Assembly: GCA_003224135.1 (NCBI GenBank)
Contig: QHYO01000111.1
Coordinates: 1 to 6,383 of the forward strand
Length of the DNA: 6,383 bases
DNA from: Acidobacteriota bacterium
GTDB taxonomy: Bacteria; Acidobacteriota; Terriglobia; Acidiferrales; UBA7541
Direction: 5' to 3'
Part shown: positions 1-5,622 of the stretch, in pieces
Layout of the letters: the number at the start of each line of letters is the position of its first letter
How positions within the stretch are numbered: the first letter of the stretch is position 1
The notes under the pieces: generated by a model
Database searches by the model: none
What the model was told of the DNA's origin: nothing
What the model saw: only the letters and a program-made list of their open reading frames with translations
Position numbers and translations under genes: made by a program

Positions 1-536
1 CCGTCTACTTCGATGCGGAAGTGCAAACCGCGCTCTTTTCTAATTCCTGCCAATGCTTCCATCTTCTTTAGGGAATTGCGAATGAATTGCTGCCCGCCGA
101 AACCTGGGTTCACGGACATCACCAGAACGTGATGGACGAGATCCAGAACATCGCTCAGCGTGTCCACCGGAGTTGCGGGATTCAGCACCACGCCAGCCTG
201 GCATCCATGATCCGTAATGTGATGCAGCGTGCGATCGAGATGTACGCAAGCTTCCTGGTGCACGGAAATCCAGCTGGCGCCCGCTTCGGCAAATGCGGGA
301 ATAAAGTCATCAGGATTTTCGATCATCAGGTGGCAATCAAAAATCGTTTCGGGGAGCGCCTTGCGCAGCCACGCTACAACCGGGGGGCCGATGGTGATGT
401 TTGGCACAAAATGACCGTCCATGATGTCTACGTGCAGGAGCGAACCTCCGCCATCGAGCGCTTGCTGCGCGTGCGCTGCGAGATTCGCGAAATTCGCGGA
501 GAGGATGGAAGGCGCGAGCTCAATCGTGCGTGGCAA
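1..536 (-). CDS. rpe: Ribulose-phosphate 3-epimerase, C-terminus outside window
   Basis: Interconverts D-ribulose 5-phosphate and D-xylulose 5-phosphate in the cytoplasmic pentose phosphate pathway. It is a TIM-barrel enzyme using two acidic residues and a bound divalent metal. Seen in translation from TTG at 536: the N-terminal ELAPSILSANF block, HVDIMDGHFVPN (H35, D37), DCHLMIENP (H69) and VMSVNPGFGGQ (about 140-149). The expected metal/catalytic set H35, D37, H69 and D178 is complete; D178 lies in the last three whole codons. About 178 residues are present of a usual ~220, so roughly 40 C-terminal residues, including the phosphate-binding loop, are missing only because the window ends. TTG is preferred because AGGAG (549-545) lies 8 nt upstream and the product then begins MPRTIELAPS. 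An in-frame ATG at 560 has no ribosome binding site and sits between a TATAAT and its predicted transcription start. The gene follows the dehydrogenase on the same strand, 71 nt after its stop. Family identification is very secure; the start is moderately secure. Confidence 0.96.
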   Translation of the reverse strand, partial: MPRTIELAPSILSANFANLAAHAQQALDGGGSLLHVDIMDGHFVPNITIGPPVVAWLRKALPETIFDCHLMIENPDDFIPAFAEAGASWISVHQEACVHLDRTLHHITDHGCQAGVVLNPATPVDTLSDVLDLVHHVLVMSVNPGFGGQQFIRNSLKKMEALAGIRKERGLHFRIEVD

Positions 537-544
537 GATTTGTG

Positions 545-549
545 CTCCT
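545..549 (-). promoter_or_regulatory. Ribosome binding site deciding the rpe TTG start
   Basis: Reading on the minus strand, AGGAG is followed by 8 nt and then TTG at 536-534, which is ideal spacing. The competing ATG at 560 lies upstream of this site and has no purine-rich stretch of its own. This is the main reason for choosing the TTG. Confidence 0.6.
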
Positions 550-562
550 GGACTCTTCATTC

Positions 563-593
563 ATTATACGTGGAACGTGCCCGTCACTGTCTC
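563..593 (-). promoter_or_regulatory. Candidate rpe promoter with consensus -10 box
   Basis: On the minus strand a perfect TATAAT occupies 568-563. The best upstream partner is GAGACA at 593-588 (four of six bases of TTGACA) with a long 19-nt spacer. A start about 7 nt downstream of the -10 box would fall near 556, giving a leader of about 20 nt that contains the AGGAG site and the TTG start but not the ATG at 560. If real, rpe can be transcribed on its own as well as by readthrough from the dehydrogenase. The -35 element is weak, so the call rests mainly on the -10 box and its position. Confidence 0.4.
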
Positions 594-607
594 CTGCCGA
601 TTCGTCC

Positions 608-1660
608 TCATGCACTGAACGCCCACGGCAGCGGCGCGCGTTTGCGGCTGCTGTCTACGCACAATTCCAGCGTATACATCAAGCGCAAAGCCTCCTCAGG
701 TGTTACGGGAGGGGTTGCGTGCCCTTCGATGGCCTCGCGCACCTGCGCGTAAAAGTCGCGGTAATCGCCGCGCAACGTGGGCACCTTTGCATGCGTTAAC
801 TCGCCGTCACTCCACAATGTCATCGTGCCCCAATCTTTTTCGAGCTCCACTCCCCAATCATCTCCCATCGCCGGATGATCCCCACGAAGCAGCGCTTCCT
901 GCGGATCCAAAGTATGTTTCACGTAAACGCCACGCGTCCCCTGAATGCGATAATGCGGCCGCGGATCGGGGGCCAGCATGCTTGCCATAAGGATCGCGCG
1001 CAGCCCGTTTTTGTAACGCAAGGTCAGGTCGAATGCGTCCTCGGTGAGGCTGCCTTCGCGCTCGATCCGGATGTCCGCAAGCACGTGTTCCGGGGGGCCG
1101 AAAAGTTGAAGCGCCTGATCGACCAGATGCGGCCCAAGATCAAAAAACACGCCGCTGCCCGGCGCAGGCTTTTCCTTCCATGAATTCGCCCTGATCTGCG
1201 GCCTGCAACGATCAAATACCGATTCGAAGCGAACAATCTTTCCGAGTGAGCCTTTGGCGAGCAGTTCTTGCACGGTGCGAAAATCACCGTCGAATCTGCG
1301 GTCTTGATATACCGTAAGCACTCGATCATGCTTGCGGGCCAACTGAACGAGTTCGCGCGCTTCCGCTAGCGTGCTCGTAAACGGCTTGTCCACCACAACG
1401 TGGCGCCCCGCTTCCAGACATCGTTTCGCAAACGGAAAGTGGGTCTCGTTCGGCGTGGCGATCGCAATCAGTGAAATGGATTTGATCGCCAGCAACTCTT
1501 CAATATCGCGGACGATTTTCGCGTCCGGATAGATTTCGTGCGCGGAGCTTCCGCTGCGTTCAACGATCGCCGCCAGCCGCAGGCCCGGCACCGCATGAAT
1601 GATTGGTGCGTGAAACGCGCGACCGCCAAGACCGAAACCCACGACGCCGACATCGATCAT
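608..1660 (-). CDS. Gfo/Idh/MocA family oxidoreductase, YdgJ/IolW type
   Basis: An NAD(P)-dependent cytoplasmic dehydrogenase of 350 residues, a normal length for the family. The N-terminal Rossmann domain (about 1-120) opens with GFGLGGRAFHAP, giving the G8-x-G10-x-x-G13 nucleotide loop. Further on are ATPNETHFP (68-76) and VVVDKPFTST (88-97), where K92 is the conserved lysine of the family's E/DKP motif. The C-terminal alpha/beta domain holds GSGVFFDLGPHLVD (168-181) with D174 and H178, the expected substrate and proton-relay positions. The GRAFHAPI start, the YQDRRFDGDF block (118-127) and the GTRGVYVKHTLDPQE block (241-255) resemble E. coli YdgJ and Bacillus IolW as I remember them; IolW is an NADP-dependent scyllo-inositol dehydrogenase. 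The substrate here is inferred only as a polyol, inositol or sugar. The ATG is supported by GAGGA 8 nt upstream (1673-1669). It is divergent from the transporter and upstream of rpe, with which it may be cotranscribed. Confidence 0.93.
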   Translation of the reverse strand: MIDVGVVGFGLGGRAFHAPIIHAVPGLRLAAIVERSGSSAHEIYPDAKIVRDIEELLAIKSISLIAIATPNETHFPFAKRCLEAGRHVVVDKPFTSTLAEARELVQLARKHDRVLTVYQDRRFDGDFRTVQELLAKGSLGKIVRFESVFDRCRPQIRANSWKEKPAPGSGVFFDLGPHLVDQALQLFGPPEHVLADIRIEREGSLTEDAFDLTLRYKNGLRAILMASMLAPDPRPHYRIQGTRGVYVKHTLDPQEALLRGDHPAMGDDWGVELEKDWGTMTLWSDGELTHAKVPTLRGDYRDFYAQVREAIEGHATPPVTPEEALRLMYTLELCVDSSRKRAPLPWAFSA

Positions 1661-1668
1661 TCGAACCG

Positions 1669-1673
1669 TCCTC
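1669..1673 (-). promoter_or_regulatory. Ribosome binding site of the dehydrogenase gene
   Basis: GAGGA on the minus strand, 8 nt before the ATG at 1660, supports that start over the downstream methionines. Confidence 0.55.
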
Positions 1674-1675
1674 GC

Positions 1676-1704
1676 TCACAAGAATTCTTTCACACCAGCA
1701 CACC
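1676..1704. promoter_or_regulatory. Possible operator in the dehydrogenase/transporter divergent gap
   Basis: The gap between the two divergent starts is only 62 nt (up to 89 nt if a later transporter ATG is used). It contains a perfect 10-bp palindrome AAGAATTCTT (1680-1689) flanked by two direct TCACA copies (1676-1680 and 1690-1694), then two CACACC copies 8 bp apart (1691-1696 and 1699-1704). Such arrangements can be operators shared by divergent promoters. No clear -10/-35 pair was found on either strand, and short repeats of this size do arise by chance. Confidence 0.22.
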
Positions 1705-1722
1705 TGAAGCGGCATTGCGCGG

Positions 1723-2013
1723 ATGGTCCTGCTCCTGCAAAATGCCATGATGCCCTTAGAAACGCAAATTCTCCCGGTCAGGGAAAAATCGGTCCAGAAT
1801 CTGATTTTCCTCCTTCTGTGTGGCGGCTTTGTCGTCAACGGAATCGTGATCACCTTCATCGGGCCCATGATTCCCGTCCTCAAGGCGAAATGGCTGCTCA
1901 ACGATAGCCAGGCTGGCCTTTTTTCACTCGTGCAATTTTCCGCATCGCTTACGGGAGTCTTCCTTCAAGCGCGCTCACCTCCGCGAAGGGATTCAAGCCT
2001 GCCATCACCTTAG
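1723..2013 (+). CDS. MFS transporter, N-terminal fragment before the frameshift
   Basis: This 96-codon ORF carries the cytoplasmic N-tail, TM1 (about residues 26-48, NLIFLLLCGGFVVNGIVITF) and most of TM2 (about 62-81). From residue 82 the translation (QARSPPRRDSSLPSP) is hydrophilic, arginine/proline-rich and unlike a transporter; it is the out-of-frame tail after the lesion. Expressed as written, it would be a two-helix stub with no transport function. Confidence 0.5.
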   Translation: MVLLLQNAMMPLETQILPVREKSVQNLIFLLLCGGFVVNGIVITFIGPMIPVLKAKWLLNDSQAGLFSLVQFSASLTGVFLQARSPPRRDSSLPSP

Positions 2014-2021
2014 GGCTCGCC

Positions 2022-2936
2022 ATGTTGGGTATTGGATTCGTCTTGCTCAACGCACCGAAGTTTATGCTAGCTCTTGTGGCGAGCGGCATCTATGGACTGG
2101 GCTATGGCCTCGCCACTCCGGGAACAAATCTGTGGGTGGGCGAGTCGTACGGAGAACGCCGTGCTACCGCGTTGAATGTCATGAATCTCGCCTGGGGAGC
2201 CGGGGCGATTTCCTCTTCGCCGCTCGCGATGTTGACGGTGCGCACAGCGAACGTTCCCCTGCTCCTCTATGTCGTCGGAGCAATCTGCGTCTTGCTGTCA
2301 CTCGCACTCTTGCGAATGCATTTCGGGAAGCCCCCGCACGAAGAAGAGTCTTCTTCTCAAGTACCGGCCGGCAAGGCCGCCGGACTTGGCGCTGCGATCA
2401 TTCTCGGGATCTTATTTTTCGTCTACGTCGGAACAGAAAATGGAATTTCCTACTGGGCCGCGGACCACGCGCGCAGAGCGGCAACGTGGAGTAGCAACAC
2501 GTTCACCCTCGCGCCCATGTTTTTCTTTGCTGGACTGCTCAGCGGCCGCGGAGCAGCAGCGGCGGTCCTTCTCCGATTGAAAGAAGTACACGTTGCCGTG
2601 GGAGGAATTCTGCTTGCGGCAACCGGCCTGTCTGTCTTTCTTATCGCACACACGCCGGTGATGCTATTTGGCGGCGCATTGTTCGCAGGATTGGGCTTGG
2701 CGAGCATCTATCCGATTTACATCGCGTGGCTTTCCAAGTGGTTTGGCGCTCGCGCACGCAAAGTAGGCGGCGTGATGTTTGCTCTGGCCGCTGGAGGTGC
2801 CTCCACGATGCCCACGTTAGTGGGCGTGGTCTCACGATATTCAGGCAGCTTGCGCATAGGGCTGCTTGTACCGCTCGCCGGTTGCGCGGTGATGCTGGCG
2901 GTGATCGCGTTACTTCGCCCGCAGACCCGCAACTGA
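2022..2936 (+). CDS. MFS transporter, C-terminal fragment after the frameshift
   Basis: The 304-codon ORF starts at an internal ATG within TM3 and covers TM3 to TM12. The same frame is open back through 1965, so the true protein extends about 19 codons further upstream (SSALTSAKGFKPAITLGLA). Helices in order include MLGIGFVLLNA, FMLALVASGIYGLGYGLATP, the segment around ATALNVMNLAWGAG, VPLLLYVVGAICVLLSLALL, then after the central loop GAAIILGILFFVYVG, APMFFFAGLLSGRG, VAVGGILLAATGLSVFLI, LFGGALFAGLGLASIYPIY, VGGVMFALAAGGAS and IGLLVPLAGCAVMLAVIALL. There is no ribosome binding site before 2022, so independent translation of this piece is unlikely. Confidence 0.6.
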   Translation: MLGIGFVLLNAPKFMLALVASGIYGLGYGLATPGTNLWVGESYGERRATALNVMNLAWGAGAISSSPLAMLTVRTANVPLLLYVVGAICVLLSLALLRMHFGKPPHEEESSSQVPAGKAAGLGAAIILGILFFVYVGTENGISYWAADHARRAATWSSNTFTLAPMFFFAGLLSGRGAAAAVLLRLKEVHVAVGGILLAATGLSVFLIAHTPVMLFGGALFAGLGLASIYPIYIAWLSKWFGARARKVGGVMFALAAGGASTMPTLVGVVSRYSGSLRIGLLVPLAGCAVMLAVIALLRPQTRN

Positions 2937-2974
2937 GGCCGCCGCGCCGCGATTCTTTTCGATAGGAGGGTTTC

Positions 2975-5416
2975 TCAATACAGACCTGAAACAGGTGCGG
3001 ACCGTCTCGGCGGCTGCGTCATCTCCATCGCCCAAATCGCCGCTGGCCGCATGTACATCGACGCGCGATAGTTTCCCGTGATGTCCCACGCTTCCGGCGT
3101 GCGGAACCAGTAGCCCTTTGTTTCGTAACTCACGTGATAAATTCCCCACGCAGTCTGAAACGCTTCTTTCTTCATTCCCTCGCCAAGCATGAATCCCGCC
3201 AGCGCCAGCGTCGTGCCTGTCCACACTTCCTGCACCTGTTCATTTGTTTTAATGAGGGTGCCATCGGCGGCCATGCCGTTCACCGCGCCCATTTCACCGT
3301 TTGCAAATTTCATCACGTTATTGTCGTAGATTGTTTTCAGCGCCTTGCTGCGCATCTCTCGCGGCACGATGTCGCCAAGCCCTGCCACGTCCGCGTACCA
3401 TTGCCCTGCAAGCTGATCAGCCTGAATGTTGTCCTTGTATTCGCTTTCCGTGTCATAACGGAAATACGTTCCGTTCCATAATTTCGCGATGTAGCTCTTT
3501 TGCCCCTTCGCGAAGAGTTCGTTGTAGTGAGCCGCGGCTTTTGCTTCCCCAAGCTCTTTTGCAATCTCTTCCGCTGCGCGCAACGAAGCAAGCCACAGAC
3601 TTCCCGAATATGCGCTGTCGCCTCGCACTACCCATTCGTCGTAGGTCTGATCCGGATAACCGTCATTGTCGGGAATTCCATCGTCATCGCGATCAAATTT
3701 TCCCAGGTACACCAGGGCTTCCTGAGTCGCCGGCCACGTGTAGCGCAAGAATTCTTTGTCTTTGCTTCCCGTCAGCACATAGTCCCGATAAATCATCAGC
3801 ACGAATTTTGAGTTGAGGTCTTTCCAGCCATTCGTGTCCTGCCAACTGAATTGGTTCACCTGGAAGAATGGATCTTCCGTCGGGACACCCATGTCATGCG
3901 GCACCGCGCCCTTGGTCTTGCGTTCGCGGAATGTCGCCTGCCCGGAGTGAATCGACTTCCATATCCACACCATTCGATCGCTCAGGTCCTTCGGCACCGT
4001 GTCCGCGAAATCGCGCATCACTTGCTTGTCAATGTCCGGCCAGAATTTTACAAGTGGCATCGAACCATAAAACCGCACATCCAACGTTTCGTAGTACGGA
4101 TAGTCAAAACACTCCATGAACGAATACGTCGGCGGTGTTTTTTTGTCCGCGCCAACCGGCCGTCCCCAAAACGAGCCGCCATCCGCAAAAACATAAAGCT
4201 CATTGAACAACATGCCGCGATACCACTCTGGTTTCGATTCATCATTGACGTAAGGGGCCTGCCATGCATTGATCGCGTCACTCCACTTCTTTGCGTTCAG
4301 CAGTCCATCGCGCGCGATTGCCCACGCATTCTCGCCGTTCTTCCCGTAAAAATCCGTGTAATGCCGGTTCCACTTTCGTCCTGAACCAAATTCCGTTACC
4401 GGCAAATCCCACGCGATGACCATTGGCACAGTTTTCTTTTCGCCCGGCTCCAACGTGAACTTCACTGCAATCGCACCCGCCAACGGCTCACCGCTGCTTA
4501 GCCACGGCGCCTCGGTATTCGATAGGCTCCCGTCTTTCGCAAACGAGTTCCACACTTCGCTGCCATCCCCTTGCGGCGAGTACGTCGTAACATACGTCAC
4601 TTCGACCCCAGGCGATTGCAGCGCCGCAATGGTCATCTGGCCGTCCCACGCATTCAGTTCTTTCCCGCCGCGATTGCGTTCGAACATCACGCCTTTCATC
4701 ATTTCACTGCCCAGGTGCTCAGAGTTGAAGCGGTTAAAATTTCCTTCATTCAGTCCCGCGCTAAAATCACGTCCGTATCCGCGCATCCATCCGAGCATGT
4801 TCGTCCATGAAAGCAGCACGCTGACGGTGATTTTTTTCTTCGTAGGATTTTCCGCATGCCAGCGGTAGACCGCCACCGGATAGCTCGTTTCCTTGTAATT
4901 ATCAGGGAGTACCGGCGAAAATTGCTCGAGAGTCACATGCGCGGGAAATTTGTCCCAGCGATAATCGAACCACGACTTCGGATACAGCGCTGCATAGTCT
5001 CCGGCACCAACCGGATAATCCCAGCTCCAGCTTTTCAGTGAATTCCCTTCAGGATGCCCGGTGAACAAGACTTTTGCCACGCCGCTGGTTTCGTCTTCAG
5101 CTTTCTGAAACATCGCGAACTGGTTCGCGTACACCACCTGAAACTTGTGGACGCCAGGTTGCAAATGCCACCGCGAAAAATCGCCACGATAGCTCCGCGA
5201 AAACGTACCCGCTCCAAAACCGCCAACGGGTGCGCCCTGCCAGTAGCCGTCATCGATATGGCTGGGCCCCAACGCGGGCTTGCTCGTGCCGGCATTAGGC
5301 AGTGACTGTCCGATCGGACGCCTCCATGCGGCCTTTGGAATGTCATCGCCGAACGCGGGAGAAACGCAGCAGAGTAGCAGCACACAACTGGCGGCAATCA
5401 ACACGCGACGAAACAT
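2975..5416 (-). CDS. Exported GH116 beta-glucosidase (GBA2-like)
   Basis: A retaining glycoside hydrolase of 813 residues, related to human non-lysosomal glucosylceramidase GBA2 and to bacterial TxGH116. Residues 1-23 form a Sec signal peptide (MFRR, hydrophobic VLIAASCVLLLCCV, cleavage near SPAFG-DD), so it acts in the periplasm or outside. The N-terminal beta-sandwich domain spans about 60-375 (APVGGFGAGTFSRSYRGDFSRW at 62-83 is its hallmark), the (alpha/alpha)6 catalytic domain about 395-800. By family comparison E435 (YSFMECFDYP) is the nucleophile and D593 (PDQTYDEW) the acid/base. H507-D508 (VPHDMG), E775 and R784 match TxGH116 sugar-binding positions remembered as H507, E777 and R786. 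An Asp-rich loop, DRDDDGIPDNDG (575-586), resembles a calcium site. Natural substrate is unknown; family members cleave beta-glucosides, some beta-xylosides or glucosylceramide. The start at 5416 has GGAGG 7 nt upstream; the ORF runs open to 5551, but that extension lacks homology-like features and would bury the signal peptide. It converges on the transporter with a 38-nt gap. Confidence 0.95.
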   Translation of the reverse strand: MFRRVLIAASCVLLLCCVSPAFGDDIPKAAWRRPIGQSLPNAGTSKPALGPSHIDDGYWQGAPVGGFGAGTFSRSYRGDFSRWHLQPGVHKFQVVYANQFAMFQKAEDETSGVAKVLFTGHPEGNSLKSWSWDYPVGAGDYAALYPKSWFDYRWDKFPAHVTLEQFSPVLPDNYKETSYPVAVYRWHAENPTKKKITVSVLLSWTNMLGWMRGYGRDFSAGLNEGNFNRFNSEHLGSEMMKGVMFERNRGGKELNAWDGQMTIAALQSPGVEVTYVTTYSPQGDGSEVWNSFAKDGSLSNTEAPWLSSGEPLAGAIAVKFTLEPGEKKTVPMVIAWDLPVTEFGSGRKWNRHYTDFYGKNGENAWAIARDGLLNAKKWSDAINAWQAPYVNDESKPEWYRGMLFNELYVFADGGSFWGRPVGADKKTPPTYSFMECFDYPYYETLDVRFYGSMPLVKFWPDIDKQVMRDFADTVPKDLSDRMVWIWKSIHSGQATFRERKTKGAVPHDMGVPTEDPFFQVNQFSWQDTNGWKDLNSKFVLMIYRDYVLTGSKDKEFLRYTWPATQEALVYLGKFDRDDDGIPDNDGYPDQTYDEWVVRGDSAYSGSLWLASLRAAEEIAKELGEAKAAAHYNELFAKGQKSYIAKLWNGTYFRYDTESEYKDNIQADQLAGQWYADVAGLGDIVPREMRSKALKTIYDNNVMKFANGEMGAVNGMAADGTLIKTNEQVQEVWTGTTLALAGFMLGEGMKKEAFQTAWGIYHVSYETKGYWFRTPEAWDITGNYRASMYMRPAAIWAMEMTQPPRRSAPVSGLY

Positions 5417-5423
5417 CATAAAG

Positions 5424-5428
5424 CCTCC
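5424..5428 (-). promoter_or_regulatory. Ribosome binding site fixing the GH116 start
   Basis: GGAGG on the minus strand lies 7 nt before ATG 5416-5414 and 4 nt before the adjacent ATG 5419-5417. Spacing favours the second ATG, so the protein begins MFRRVLI; the tandem ATG would add only one Met. The site also argues against an ATG at 5551. Confidence 0.75.
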
Positions 5429-5440
5429 CGACAAGAGAAA

Positions 5441-5460
5441 GGGCAGCCAAGAAGCTGCCC
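5441..5460 (-). promoter_or_regulatory. Hairpin in the GH116 5' leader, terminator-like
   Basis: A perfect 7-bp inverted repeat, GGGCAGC / GCTGCCC, with a 6-nt loop. In the GH116 transcript it reads GGGCAGC-UUCUUG-GCUGCCC and is followed by UUUCUCUUGU, a pyrimidine-rich but imperfect U-tract. It ends 12 nt before the GGAGG site. It could act as a transcription attenuator, as a 5' stabilising stem-loop, or as a protein-binding site. No alternative antiterminator pairing was found by eye. Confidence 0.45.
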
Positions 5461-5487
5461 AAGGTGACGCATCTGCTTGCAACAAAT

Positions 5488-5514
5488 AGTATAGAAAATC
5501 GTTATTCTCGGCAA
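5488..5514 (-). promoter_or_regulatory. Candidate GH116 promoter
   Basis: On the minus strand TATACT (5493-5488, five of six to TATAAT) lies downstream of TTGCCG (5514-5509, four of six to TTGACA). The spacer is 15 nt, shorter than ideal; an overlapping TACTAT gives 17 nt but a poorer match. The predicted start near 5481 would give a 65-nt leader containing the hairpin. Weak to moderate support. Confidence 0.35.
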
Positions 5515-5568
5515 CTCTCCGCACTCTTACTTTTACGTTAGAGTTATGCAAAAAGTTCGATTTCTGAC

Positions 5569-5594
5569 CGCGGCACGCCTTTCAATTTGCCGCG
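5569..5594. repeat. 7-bp dyad upstream of the kinase gene
   Basis: CGCGGCA (5569-5575) and TGCCGCG (5588-5594) are perfect inverted arms around a 12-nt AT-richer centre. The dyad ends 9 nt before the AGGAGGT of the kinase gene. It may be an operator or a stem-loop in the kinase leader. There is no T-tract on either side, so it is not a typical terminator. Confidence 0.4.
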
Positions 5595-5603
5595 AGCCGT
5601 CGC

Positions 5604-5618
5604 AGGAGGTTATCCTCT
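5604..5618 (+). promoter_or_regulatory. Strong ribosome binding site folded into a small hairpin
   Basis: AGGAGGT (5604-5610) is a near-perfect anti-16S match, but its GAGG (5606-5609) pairs with CCTC (5614-5617) across a TTAT loop, with a further G-U pair possible. Spacing to the GTG at 5623 is 12 nt, somewhat long unless the short stem brings the two together. The alternative in-frame CTG at 5617 has ideal spacing but is a very rare start codon. Confidence 0.45.
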
Positions 5619-5622
5619 GCGC

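Larger units (their letters stand above)
1723..2936 (+). pseudogene. Major facilitator superfamily transporter, frame broken once
   Basis: An inner-membrane secondary transporter of about 400 residues if the frame is repaired. The first reading frame (from 1723) gives TM1 and most of TM2; the sequence then continues, in the frame two bases on, to the stop at 2934-2936. Reading up to TTC CT at 1960-1964, adding one base, and resuming at TCA (1965) joins GVFL to SSALTSAKGFKPAITLG without loss and gives 12 hydrophobic helices with a hydrophilic loop (about GKPPHEEESSSQVP) after TM6, the usual MFS layout. GYGLATPGTNLWVGE in TM4-5 and YVGTENGISYWAA in TM7 resemble sugar-type MFS permeases. Substrate is unknown; a sugar or related solute is suggested by the divergent sugar dehydrogenase. 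The start is uncertain: ATG at 1723, 1747 and 1750 all lack a good ribosome binding site, and an in-frame stop at 1705-1707 excludes anything earlier. The lesion may be a real mutation or a sequencing/assembly error; apart from it the frame shows no decay. Confidence 0.85.

Noticed and set aside
1..60. rpe as a broken gene because no stop is visible
   Set aside because: The frame is intact to the window edge and simply runs out of sequence after the last catalytic Asp.
87..752. 221-codon plus-strand ORF
   Set aside because: It lies antisense to rpe and the dehydrogenase, whose reading frames match known families throughout; its translation has no recognisable domain.
1955..1970. Programmed ribosomal frameshift in the transporter
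   Set aside because: No slippery heptamer, no downstream pseudoknot seen by eye, and MFS permeases are not known to use this; mutation or sequence error is simpler.
2984..2996. ACCTG-AAA-CAGGT hairpin near the convergent gene ends as a shared terminator
   Set aside because: Only a 5-bp stem, inside the last codons of GH116, and with no run of T on either strand. The 38-nt gap 2937-2974 also shows no convincing terminator.
3301..3816. 171-codon plus-strand ORF inside GH116
   Set aside because: Antisense to the conserved PDQTYDEW acid/base region; no domain seen.
3851..4384. 177-codon plus-strand ORF inside GH116
   Set aside because: Antisense to the GH116 catalytic domain, including the H507 motif and the nucleophile; His/Arg-rich translation typical of a shadow frame.
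5479..5515. GCAAC direct repeats 32 bp apart as a binding-site pair
   Set aside because: Five-base repeats at this distance are expected by chance and do not line up with a promoter element on both copies.
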